A DNA stretch of 64,000 bases from Gymnopus androsaceus JB14. Its lineage: Eukaryota > Basidiomycota > Agaricomycetes > Agaricales > Omphalotaceae. Shown piece by piece: positions 13,003 to 25,457 of this stretch; positions within the stretch are counted from its first letter, which is position 1; each line of letters begins with the position of its first letter. Location: assembly GCA_009733575.1 (NCBI GenBank), contig ML769397.1, forward strand, positions 310,001 through 374,000. Direction: 5' to 3'. A program made the position numbers and the translations under genes. The notes beneath the pieces were generated by a model. It saw only the letters and a program-made list of their open reading frames with translations, was not told the DNA's origin and ran no database searches.

Positions 13003-14761
13003 ATGAACCTCAATCATGGCTCTGGATTCAACACACTGCCTCTCGAATTATACCATCTAATTGCTCAAAAAAACCCAGATGATACCAGCACCTTTTGTGC
13101 CCTTACTCGAGTCTCCAGACGTGCTTATGAGGCATTCAATCCCATTCTTTATGAAAGAATCGATACCTTGACGCTTTCCACGCTTGCGTTAATGGAAAAG
13201 GCTCGATTTCCACTTACTGGCCCTCATCCTGCCGCGTTTGTTAAATCTATGGTGTTTGAATATCCATATGAAAACCCTTCTCGTCTAATTGGCAGTGCCA
13301 ATCGACTGTACTCAAAGGACGAGAAGGCCAAAAACAAACGGCTAATTGCGCTGGCTCCTACCAGTTCGACTACATTCCTGAAGCTGGCCTCAGCTACCAT
13401 CAGTAATGTTATCTTCTATGGGGCCTCAGTAAAATCACTCGAATACCGATGCAAAGGTCTTGGCCTTTCGGACGCTTTTCAAAACAACAATTTCTCCGCA
13501 TTTCTCATCCCTCGGACACTTTATTATTGAATGTTCTTTCCCGATGAAGAGTTTATGGATGAGTTTGGGTGTAGTTGTGAGTGCTGTTGTGCTTTTAATG
13601 CAGAAGATATTCATTAACACTGGCTCTAGGACGCGTTGTGTGGTCCAACATTGTCAAATTTTGGCTTTGGTTTTGGCCGAAAAAGAAGATCGTGAGTTTG
13701 ATGTTCCTATAACCATGCAGATCGCTTAAATCTTTCCTTTTGCCCAGCCACCCCTTCCGCCACTGCTAAAATCCTCTGGCAAGTCCAAAAGTCCAGTCCG
13801 AATATTACACGATTTCACCTATATGTTTCGAGAGCATGGGGAGGAGACCTTCCACTGTCTCCCTTCCATCAGGTGCTGGACGACCCAACATTCAAGTTCC
13901 CTCTTTTAAAGCAACTTTCAATTGCCGATGACATCCCCACAAATACTGGTGTGTATGAAGCATTCTTTCTACGACACTCTGATATCGAGGATCTCCGATT
14001 TCATGGTCCGTCGTTGGATCCGCTGGACACTTATCGTCCGGTTGATCCAAAACTGTTCCCGAAGCTTTCACGGCTTGTTGCATTTATAGCTGACTGTGTA
14101 TCTCTTTGCTCGTCCGACTTGCGCCCTGTTGAGAACCTCACAATTGACGCAACGGAATTCGTTGATGACTACTCATGGCAGGCCTTGACGTGTACAAAGA
14201 CGCTACGTCAATTGTGTCTCTTTGACGCTGATCTATTAGAGGAACAATATGACGAGAGAATAGGAGTTAAATTAGACGCTCTCGGAATGGTCACCAAAGC
14301 TTCTCCTCACTTGACGCATTTCCAGTGTGTGCTGGACAACAAGACATCCAGAATATCTGTAAGCTTTTGTCAACCTCATGTGTTTCACTGACATTTTAAT
14401 GGGTTTATAGGTCTTGCCAACCGTTTATGGCGCTATACTGTCGAATCTGCTAGATCTGGAGCATTTGAGACTGGTGGTTCTCATGGAACCTCTAATGGGC
14501 GACGAGATCACTGTTAAGAAGTCCAGGGACAGCATACAGCATGAACATCACCAGGCTCTTGAAGAAGCCTTACAGCTACATCATCATCGGCCACTGGAAA
14601 CAGCCCAAGTTGATTTATTCACGGTTTTGAGACCTTCCAGAGTTGAATTAGAAGCGCAGTTTCACTTTGTGAAAAAGAACTCGGACGGAAAGTTGGTTGT
14701 TGCTCAGAAATCAGATCGGCCTGAATTTGGAAGGGAGATATTAGTTGGTTTGGATATTTGA
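13003..14761 (+). CDS. F-box/LRR-like protein, possibly disrupted in the first half
   Basis: F-box proteins bring substrates to SCF ubiquitin ligases through Skp1. The ATG at 13003 is followed by an F-box-like helix set, FNTLPLELYHLIAQ through CALTRVSRRAYEAFNPILY (about residues 9-50). Exon 13748-14358 and exon 14411-14761 join in phase and carry leucine-rich segments such as FPLLKQLSIADDIP and NLLDLEHLRLVVL. Between 13530 and 13747 the structure is unclear: the first exon meets an in-frame TGA at 13528-13530, after which the same frame continues with MFFPDEEFMDEFG. An intron, a nonsense mutation or an indel are all possible. The start lies only about 80 bp from the start of the decayed F-box gene on the other strand. 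Confidence 0.6.
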
Positions 14762-16513
14762 TTTATATTAATTCGGTGTTGGCGATGTGTATTTAGTACG
14801 CTATATGAAAAAAGGGCTCGTACTCATCGTAGTCTCTTCACGCGAGAGCGTTTTCCGTATCTTATCATCAAACTTTGATAAAATTTTTATCAAAGTTTTG
14901 CCAGAGTTTCGCCTTCATGACCTTTTCAAACATTCTGTTCAGTGTGGGGTCAAGTCCGACTCTGGCCAAAGCAGCCTCCCTCTGAGCAATTTTGTACTTG
15001 ACCATCTTCTGTTCCCGGAAACAGAAGCCAGGTCTCATTGAGACTCTGTATCAGCTTCTCACTCGTCTCCATCAGTTCCTGTATATCACCTCGTCCAATC
15101 CACCGATTAGTTCCAATTGTATATCTCCACGAAGCAAGAGCGCCTGCAGCACTGCCGATTGAATGACTTTGTAGTGTTATTTGTTCTATTTTTGAGCATC
15201 CGAAATGACAAAAAGTCGTTCAGTGGATGGGGAGTAGAGTTGAATGAATTTTTTTTGCCGGTTGATGGAGAGGTCAAAGCGATCCTTCGCTACCAAAAAA
15301 GGGACTCTCGGTGCTAAATCTTGATTTCCGATAATGAATTTGTTAATTCCAGTACAAATGGCCTTGTTGTACTAAGAAGAAATAACATTGTATGTATACA
15401 GCCAAACTTGATGAATTAATCTAAAACCTTGATGACCGCACAGTATATTGTAATGAAACTTGAATAGTGAAAAGACTCTATGAGTCGGAGTCTATAGTAT
15501 ATTCCATCAAGCCTGAAGCTACACAGCATCTGTAGGGTCATTCTACTCCCAGCGTTTGTTGTTGAGTAACATAGTAATACAGGACGTTGCTAAAACACAT
15601 AATATCGGCAAAATCTATTTATACTCGTACGAATTACTTATTGGTGACCCACCCCGGAAATCAGTGATGTTAACTTGTAATGAACATTACTGTAATGAGG
15701 AATACTAAATAAGGGAGAAAAATGTTAGATTGTTTCACTGCATTACCCAATTGAACACTCACGACAACCACATGCTAAACCATGCAAACCGCGTCGATGT
15801 CGTACGTTATCCAATGTTCGCCCCAGGGATAAGCGACAGAAGCGGTGCACAGCACATGAAAAGCCATCCACCAATGGCTGGAACGCTCGACTGTGCTTCA
15901 AAGCGAAGAACATCTGGCATATAGGTTATTAAGACGATGTAATGACCTATTGAATATGGCTACGAGGAGTGATTTAGATGTCATCAGCTGCCGCTGTAGG
16001 TTGGATTCTTCAACGGAGAAGGGGAGGACGTCGGTTTCGATAATGGTTTCGAGTTGAGTGGCTTTGGGAGACATGTTGAAGGCCAAGAAGAAAGCTGCGA
16101 ATTAAGGGATCATTTGGGGCATTGGATTTAATATCCCCGACTTAAAGATAAGACATAAAATGCATACACAAAATTTACATAATGCTTTAATTACTTACCC
16201 GCAATTCCTAGCTGGTTCTCGGCGAGTCACGCAGAGAAATGCTTGCGATTTGTGACGGGCCGCAGTGATTGAGAGCCTTGAAGCTTCTAAATCTGAAGAC
16301 GGTCTTTCAGGCTCGGAAGCTTCCACGGGTACTTGGACGTGGCGGTTGGCACGATTCGAATGTGGTGAGGGGTGTGCCTTCGCAAAAAAACATCGTGAGC
16401 ATATTCAGAGACTCACCTCGATTTAATCTTTGAACAGGCGTCCAGAGCGGCTAATGAGGCGCCCGTAAACTGTAACCCCTTTTCCGTCACTAGAGACACT
16501 TCTTTCAACCTTC
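14762..16513. other. Gene-free region
   Basis: About 1.75 kb, AT-rich, with only short frames lacking recognisable domains. Nothing repeat-like was identified. The last 100 bases before 16514 probably contain the promoter of the small membrane protein gene. Confidence 0.6.
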
Positions 16514-17069
16514 ATGTATGCCGAACATTCTGCAGAAATCGATACACTCCTCGCTGAGCCCAGTTCGCCACCCAAGGCCCGGAAATTACTCCTCACCGCC
16601 ATATTCATTTTTTTATTGGCCATCTTGATATCTTATGTGCCAGATATTCGCCGCATTCCCAACACAAGCGCCAGAGATGGCGCACTCTTTGGTCTCGTTA
16701 TGCATATGTGCACTGCAGTTGTTGTTGCCTACCCGTGGCGCAATCATTTCATGGTCAGAGATGCGCTCGGAATGCTAGGGCTTGGTTTAGTATGCTCCTT
16801 GCGTGAGTTTTGTCGTTCATCTTACTTGAAGTTCACCGTTAATCTCTTTCGCAGTCTTCATAGTTGCTTGGGCAGAAGATGCAGTGCACAATTCGAAATC
16901 ACCTATATCTGGCGTGGGTGCTTACCTTGTCATGAATTAGCGGACCATTCTTATCTCTTTCTGTCAGATCATGCCGATAGTTTATGTTGGGGCGACATTT
17001 CTTGTTGCTCGCGCAATTGGCAAGACGTACTGGTGTACGGATGACGCATCAGATTTTATTGCTGTGTAG
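16514..17069 (+). CDS. Small multi-pass membrane protein of unknown function
   Basis: Three exons (16514-16802, 16855-16913, 16968-17069) splice in phase to a 149-residue protein; both introns have GT..AG ends and are 52 and 54 bp. The N-terminus is hydrophilic (MYAEHSAEIDTLLAEPSSP). It is followed by hydrophobic segments at about residues 25-43 (LLLTAIFIFLLAILISYV), 58-72, 85-102 (across the first junction, ending VFIVAW) and 118-130 (IVYVGATFLVARAI). No family is recognised. The clean splice phases and well-formed membrane segments argue that it is a real gene. It lies upstream of RRP7 on the same strand, about 490 bp away, with nothing to suggest a shared role. Confidence 0.55.
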
Positions 17070-17560
17070 ATATTGCTTGATATTGCTGTAACCCAAAGGG
17101 ATCGTAATAAATGTATCGCAACCCACGGACAGACGATAGTATCTTGTACCCTTTCTGTTTTCAGACATCCGCATGACTTCCAGAGCCAAAGTTCGCTAGC
17201 GCACACTCAGCTATGCTGCGCCTTTGATCGACTATCATCAAGGCGCCAACACCGAAGCTGCTGGCTGGCTCGAGTCTAAGCCAAAGCAGAGCCGAAAGCT
17301 AACCGAGTTCCCAGCTAGTCTCCCCTAGGCATACTCGTATAGTACTCGTATACACTGACGATCGTGTGAGCGGCGGATGATGGCGTAGCTGCGAGGTTTC
17401 CTCAAGAGTCTGATGATGTTCGTGCTGTATGTTGTCTCTGGATGGTGGTGTATATACGCTCTATGAAAAGAAAACTCCTCTCTTCGGACTTCCGCTCTGG
17501 GAAACGCATTCCTTATCTTATCAAACGTTGATAAAAATTTCGCCTAAAATAGGCGCGCAC

Positions 17561-18571
17561 ATGGCTCTTTCGTCCTCCTTCAACGGTTTCATTGGGATTC
17601 CTATATCCTACTCCGGCTCTTCTACTCATTACATTTATGCCAGAGCGCACATATCCAGTAAAAATTCATCCCAAGATATATGGCCTTCTGGCCGAACAGT
17701 TTTCCTTGTGAACGTACCTCCAGATGCGACAGAACGGGACTTGATCCTACTGTTAAAACCATACGGAACAGTAGAAAAGGTCGCCTTCGACTCTGATAGT
17801 CCTATCAAGCAACTCGAAGAGGATGATGATGATGATGAAAGCGAGCCCGAAGAAGCAGAGGAGCAGGAACAGGCTGTGGAAGACGATGCTGCAAGCCAGC
17901 CTCGAAAACGACGGAAGGTTGCGACGAAAAGGCTCGAGCCACCCAAAGTCTTCGCACTTCCCTTTCAACCTCTTCGAAAACTGCGAAAGACTGGCCAGTC
18001 AGCACACGTCGTCTTTCTCGATTCCTCTTCCCTCGATCGCTTTTTCTCCGCCTCACACACGAAACCCCGACCATGGTCTTCCTCCTCAGAAGAACCTCTA
18101 GGGCTTGAGCATTACCTTGCTTTTTATAATTCTTCCCGGCCACCGCTTGACGCTGTACGCCAACATGCAGATTCCGCAATGGAGCTGTACGAATTCGAGT
18201 TGGCGAAATCAAAGCGGCAGTCTAAGTACAAGAAAGGAGAGGCGATTGTGGACGAGGATGGCTTCACGTTGGTGACCCGAGGAGGGGCATATGGTCAAAC
18301 AGTCGGCGGTGGTATTGGTGTTGCTACCAAGAAATTCCAGGAAACTGGGGAGACCAGCGAGCGGAATAAGAAGCGGCCAAAGAAGGAGAAAACGTCATTC
18401 TACGCGTTCCAAAAGGCAGAGAAGCAGCGGAATGGTATGTGCTCTTTTGTACTGTCCAACTTGATCTAACTCGGCCTTGGCATAGACCTTATGCAGCTCA
18501 AAAAGAACTGGGAGCTAGATAAAGCCAAAGTGGAGAAGCTGAAAGCATCACGAAAATTCAAGCCGTATTGA
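17561..18571 (+). CDS. RRP7: Ribosomal RNA-processing protein 7 (Rrp7)
   Basis: Rrp7 is a small-subunit processome component needed for early pre-rRNA cleavage and 40S assembly in the nucleolus. Two exons (17561-18434 and 18486-18571) give 319 residues. The start is the ATG at 17561 (MALSSSFNGFIGIPI); an earlier in-frame ATG at 17429 is less likely because the region between looks untranslated. Domains in order: an RRM-like fold (RTVFLVNVPPDATERDLILL, about residues 47-90), an acidic insert of D/E residues (about 88-115) with a basic RKRRK patch after it, and the C-terminal Rrp7 domain with DEDGFTLVTRGG (about 230) and FYAFQ, ending in WELDKAKVEKLKASRKFKPY. The DGF(T)xV motif and the basic helical C-terminus are hallmarks of the family. 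Confidence 0.9.
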
Positions 18572-18980
18572 TCGTGTACATCGTATCTCTCGGTTCACTT
18601 TCATTGTTTTGCTATACATATGCACCTTGACTCCTCACCGTCTCGATCGTTATACCTTAACATTATGGAGGTACATTTGCGGAAGACTCGCAGGCCTTTC
18701 TCTGAATCCTGGGGAGGACGCTTCGGAGGACGTGTATAATGGCTTGAATTTGCTTCTATCGACTTAAAGAAATTTCAATGTTCCCTAGCGTATGATCGAC
18801 GCCTTCCAACGTGCACCCAGGTTCTCCGACGTTTTTATGAATTCCTTTCAAGCAATACTTGCTCCTCGATGCGATTCTGGGATATAATCATATTATTCAA
18901 TCGCTTATGGAAAAACCCTTAAGCGCTTATTGCTTTTACTCCTGACCCTCACTACAGTCAATACTTTTCTCAACTCCACC

Positions 18981-20190
18981 ATGAAATGCCCATTCACCGT
19001 GGAGGAGATCAAGCAGCAGTGTAGAGAATTTAAACAGAAGAACCCTTCGGGCCCTCGTTCTTTCGCACTAAAGCATCGGAATGGCCAAGACAGTGACTAT
19101 GTTGTGAAGAGGGCGTACGCATTCGGCGTTCCTGCCCTGCAGCAAGAGCACGGGCGGCTGGAGCACTTGTCCAACAACGTCACCCTGGATAAGGTTGTTA
19201 CTCCAAAGGCTTGCGGGCCATTAATCTAAGATGGCGCATCGTACTATCTAGTTTTCCAGAAGCTACCTGGGACGACTCTCAGTCAGGTTATGGATAGTAA
19301 CGGGGGCCTCCTATCAGATACACTCGCCGACGCGGTTGCGGATGCAGTCATGGAACTTCGCAACAAAGTTACCCCTCTCGAAAACCGCAAAGTCACTCCG
19401 CACGGTCGATGGATCATTAGCGGGCACTTGTTCCCAGACGACTGTACTTCAATAATAGTTGACACAGTTGATGAGTTGGCAGACTTCCTGAAGACTCGTT
19501 TCCAAAGGGCTGCTGAAATGGAAGCCGAGCTACCCCCTCTCACTGATATAGTCTTCTCTCTGGGCGATATATCTGCTAGGGACATTGAGCTGCTACCAGA
19601 TGGTCGGATTAGTTTCCTCTACTTTGGAATGAGCTGTTTCGCTCCAGCTTGGTGGGAATGGTATAGTTTTATGACCACATTCAACCAGGCCGCCTTCGCC
19701 GATCCGCTCCGTTTAGCTTTCGAAAAAAAGCCTGCGATTTTCGGCGAAGATCTTGACGACATCATGGATGCCTTATGTTCCTGGTATACGAAGTTTGGAA
19801 GCTCGTATGATCTGTGAGTCAACAGCCTTTTTCTTGAACATCCGTCCATTGACGTCCAATTTCAGGAGAGCTGAATGCAGAATTCATTTTGCGGATATCC
19901 TCCCTCCCCTTGACTTTGACCTTCTAACGGACTCGTCAACTATTCATAATAAGCCCGCGAGAGAGTTGGAAGAGCTGTAGCTTGGTAGTATTTCGCTGGC
20001 GGACAAGACAGGATTGAGCTTCATGCGGGAGCTGCCCAGCTTTTCCGATGAAGAGAGTGAGGAGGAGGAAGAGGACGCTCCGATCACACCCAGGTCCGAC
20101 GGGTCCAGTCCAAAGATCGGCGACGCAAAGGCTCTTGGCGTTCCTGATTCGACTACTGATTTCGAGATGGAAGGGGAACAGGTTGTCTGA
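18981..20190 (+). pseudogene. APH/choline-kinase-like small kinase, with two in-frame stops
   Basis: This resembles the small aminoglycoside-phosphotransferase-like kinases common in Agaricomycetes. The start is MKCPFTVEEIKQQCREF at 18981. A nucleotide-binding part (SDYVVKRAYAFGVPALQQE) is followed by an in-frame TAA at 19227-19229, after which the same frame continues with YYLVFQKLPGTTLSQVM. The catalytic-loop equivalent reads SLGDISARDIELLPDGRI (near 19560) and lacks the usual His-x-Asp and Asn arrangement. A GT-AG intron (19814-19865) joins in phase. A TAG at 19978-19980 is followed in the same frame by about 70 more residues, including an acidic run, to a TGA at 20188. Two isolated stops inside otherwise coding sequence suggest recent inactivation, or a shorter downstream protein. 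Confidence 0.6.
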
Positions 20191-20319
20191 TTAGGAGGGC
20201 TAGAAGAATAAGGACGACTAAGGCGAAGATTGGTGGCTATGGAAAAATCTTAACTGATGGGACTTCTCCGACTTTCTATATATCGTTATGCTCTCTGTAT
20301 ATCGTTGTGCTCTCTAATG

Positions 20320-20600
20320 CTTCGAATACCAGGATATTTCGGAACGAAGCAAGCTCGACGAGTTTCGTATCTTTTGACGTGTCAACTCTGAGATCTGAGC
20401 CTCGTATGCACGTTTGACCTCGCTCGTTTGATTCCACTTGGGCCTCTGTTTCAGAGGATTTTTTTTGAAGGGACGATAACTCAGTTGGTTCAAGCCATAC
20501 TAGCTCTTCGATACGATTCTGGACAGATACTGTGACATTCTTGATAGAGTATCCTTCAATTGAGCACGTTGAATTCGGTTCAGACAGAAGGACAGGGGCT
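20320..20600 (-). pseudogene. Fragment of an F-box gene 5' end
   Basis: The reverse strand contains the N-terminal family signature RIEELVWLEPTELSSL followed by degraded coiled-coil codons up to about 20330. The sequence upstream of it (20540-20600) also matches the sequence upstream of the split F-box gene at 25080-25170, including GGTTCAG-ACAGA-AGGACAG. The rest of the gene is absent, so this is a 5' fragment with promoter rather than a whole gene. Confidence 0.65.
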
Positions 20601-20645
20601 GCCGCCGTTACATCACGCGATTTAACTTTCTTTCACTCGACCGCC

Positions 20646-21591
20646 ATGGCTGCTATTTTGGTAGATGTCGAGCGGGTGTGAGTCTCACTAATTGAATCAA
20701 ACGAGAATACACTTCTGAATCTGCTTCAGCCTCTCAGACGTGAAACGTTTCCTTGACAAGCAAGCCTTTCAATAATAAAACTATTCTCTTCTCAACTTTT
20801 CATTTCTTTAGTCCACAGCCAGCTTTTCTCTGGATCGAAAATATTTGCTGGAAATTATTCACCACACTAGAAGCGGAACTTGATGAAAAACTCAAAAGCC
20901 GCCAAGGTTTGAGGTATGCTATTACTCAAAGGACTCCGAAATATGTCTTATGTATCTGATATATGTGCTTCTAGGATTTCTTGCTTCGACAACTCAATCT
21001 TTGTGCAGTTTATGCCCGAAATGGCGCATGAGCATGGGCATCATGAATTGGCAATGCTCATAACCACTCCGTTAATGTTCCTAGACCCAGCGCGACGCGG
21101 TGGCATTGAGAATCTCCTTGGTTCCAGCAAGTAGCCCCTAATCGCGTTAATTCATCCATTTAATCCATTGCAGCCTTTCTCCAGCCCAATCTTGCTTCGT
21201 TGCAGGGTGATTCGGTTCTTGTTGCGAGAACGCAGCGTCTTTCTCCCCGAGTTGTGATCGAATGTGGAAACTCGCAGTCATTCCCAAAGTTGGTGGCGAA
21301 AATGAATGCATGGTTTGCCCACTTTCCTGTGCGTTTCTTCAAACCCCTTCATGATTTCTTGTCAATGTTCACACAAAAATGTAGACCGTTCAAGCAGTGA
21401 TAATTGTCAAGATTTGCTCGGACGTGAACAACAGCGTATTGATCGCACTTTGGGAATGCATTCCTGCAGGGAGAAATTTACACAGTACTATGACCATCTC
21501 GCTCAACACTCCTGCAATAGCCCTGTCTATTCCTTTGAGGTGGCTCCTAACCCAGCCTTTCCCAAACTTGGATTCCCGCTGCGCAGACTAA
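20646..21591 (+). CDS. Unknown protein, possible PD-(D/E)XK-like fold
   Basis: A multi-exon gene is suggested but its splice sites are only partly settled. The pieces are MAAILVDVERV (20646), LSDVKRFLDN (about 20730), PQPAFLWIENICWKLFTTLE (20811-20910), ISCFDNSIFVQFMPEMAHEH (20973-21110), VLVARTQRLSPRVVIECGNS (21210-21350) and TVQAVIIVKICSDVNNSV (21383-21591). The VVIECGNSQSF ... VIIVKI arrangement, a Glu-bearing strand followed by a hydrophobic strand with Lys, resembles restriction-endonuclease-like domains found in many mushroom hypothetical proteins. That is an inference from pattern only. One intron (20753-20810) would need a GCAAGC donor. A decayed copy of a longer gene is the main alternative. 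Confidence 0.4.
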
Positions 21592-21914
21592 TCTTATCAT
21601 TCCGGCTGCTGAAATGCAGCAGTATTATAATAGCCTTTCCTTTTACCATCAGCAGTAGTCTGTATTGTTCTACTCACCACTACTACTATACTACTACTAC
21701 TACTACTGTTGTAATGTTTTTTTACTGTAAATACGGGTCTGAGGATTCGAAAAACTAATTAATTATGCAGCTTGTCACCACATTTCCATAAACAACGTCT
21801 TGCCTCTCTGCTCTGCTTTCTTCCTCCGCCATTATCGCCTACAGCGTATTACACCTCCTGGCCAACTCTACCGCACTCCGCGATTTAAAGAACTAGTCAA
21901 ATCGGCTTACAGAA

Positions 21915-22065
21915 AACTCGGATATGTCGCGTTTGATCTTCGCGGAGATCTGAGCCTCGAGGCTCTCTACTTGGGCTTCTGTTTCAAGAACGATAACTCG
22001 GTTGGTTCAAGCCATACTGGCTCTTCGATACGATTCTGGGACATTCCTGTGTCATAACAAATATA
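21915..22065 (-). pseudogene. Second F-box N-terminal fragment
   Basis: The reverse strand from about 22056 reads [20 protein letters not shown] and then passes into degraded coiled-coil codons (sense equivalents of [14 protein letters not shown]) down to about 21920. It matches the intact F-box gene at 61190-61310 and the split gene at 24000-25100. No F-box or LRR part follows. Confidence 0.65.
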
Positions 22066-22599
22066 AGTTTCTGTGCAATTTTTGGAAGTAGTAGAAAATT
22101 TGGGGACAACCTTTTGTATTAAAAGTACTCCGGCTTGCTCCAAGATGCGCAAAGCAAAATAAATCGTGTTGGTCGAACGGAAGAGAGAAATAAGCGCTCA
22201 GCTTCAGAAGTAAGCAAGTACCTCGAGACTCAATCTCAATGTCAACTGTACCATGGTTGGTCTTTCCATGAAAGAAGGGCTTTCCCTGACTCTCGTGAAT
22301 TTGAGGTTGATCAATCACAAGGTCGCCGAGAAATTCAATCTTCAGCCTATACTCGACGTCTTCCAAAGTACCCAACCGCTTGTCACCTCAATGGGCCGTA
22401 CAGAGCCATCAGGTTTTCTCGTTATGAAGGGAAGGTGCTACTTTTGGACTTTGGACCCTCTCCGCACCAAGAAAGATCTTGCTCCACATATTGTAGTAGT
22501 ATGTACAAAGGTAATAATATATACGGGCTCAACGAAATCAAGTCAATACAAAAATAACTAAACATATCCAAGGGAGCACAAAGAGAATTGGAATCATTC
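22066..22599. other. Region between F-box fragment and F-box gene
   Basis: No gene is recognised. Frames of 100-140 codons exist on both strands but none shows a domain or plausible splice structure. Part of it may be eroded F-box or flanking sequence. Confidence 0.5.
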
Positions 22600-25105
<2,506 letters not shown>

Positions 25106-25457
25106 GGGTATCCTCCAGCTGAATTGAGCAGAAAAGAAGGGAGAACGCACGTTATTCGGTTCAGGACAGAGAAGGACAGAGGCACGTGCGCGTCCGATCC
25201 GCTGACTAGCCTTGACTAGCTTTGACCTTACTTATTTCGTTCTCCTCTCATATAATCTGTAGCTCTAGCTTAACTTATCTCTCCCACTCACTCAGAACAT
25301 CCTCTAACCCTGCATCTGAGGAACTACCCTTATCTTAGCTTTGAATTCGAGCTATACATCTAGCCTCGAAATTCTCTGCGACAACAGGACCGATAAAAGA
25401 CTTTTCTGAGCATTTCTTGCTTAGATCGTCTTTGGTTCTCGAATATTCAACCTCTGT

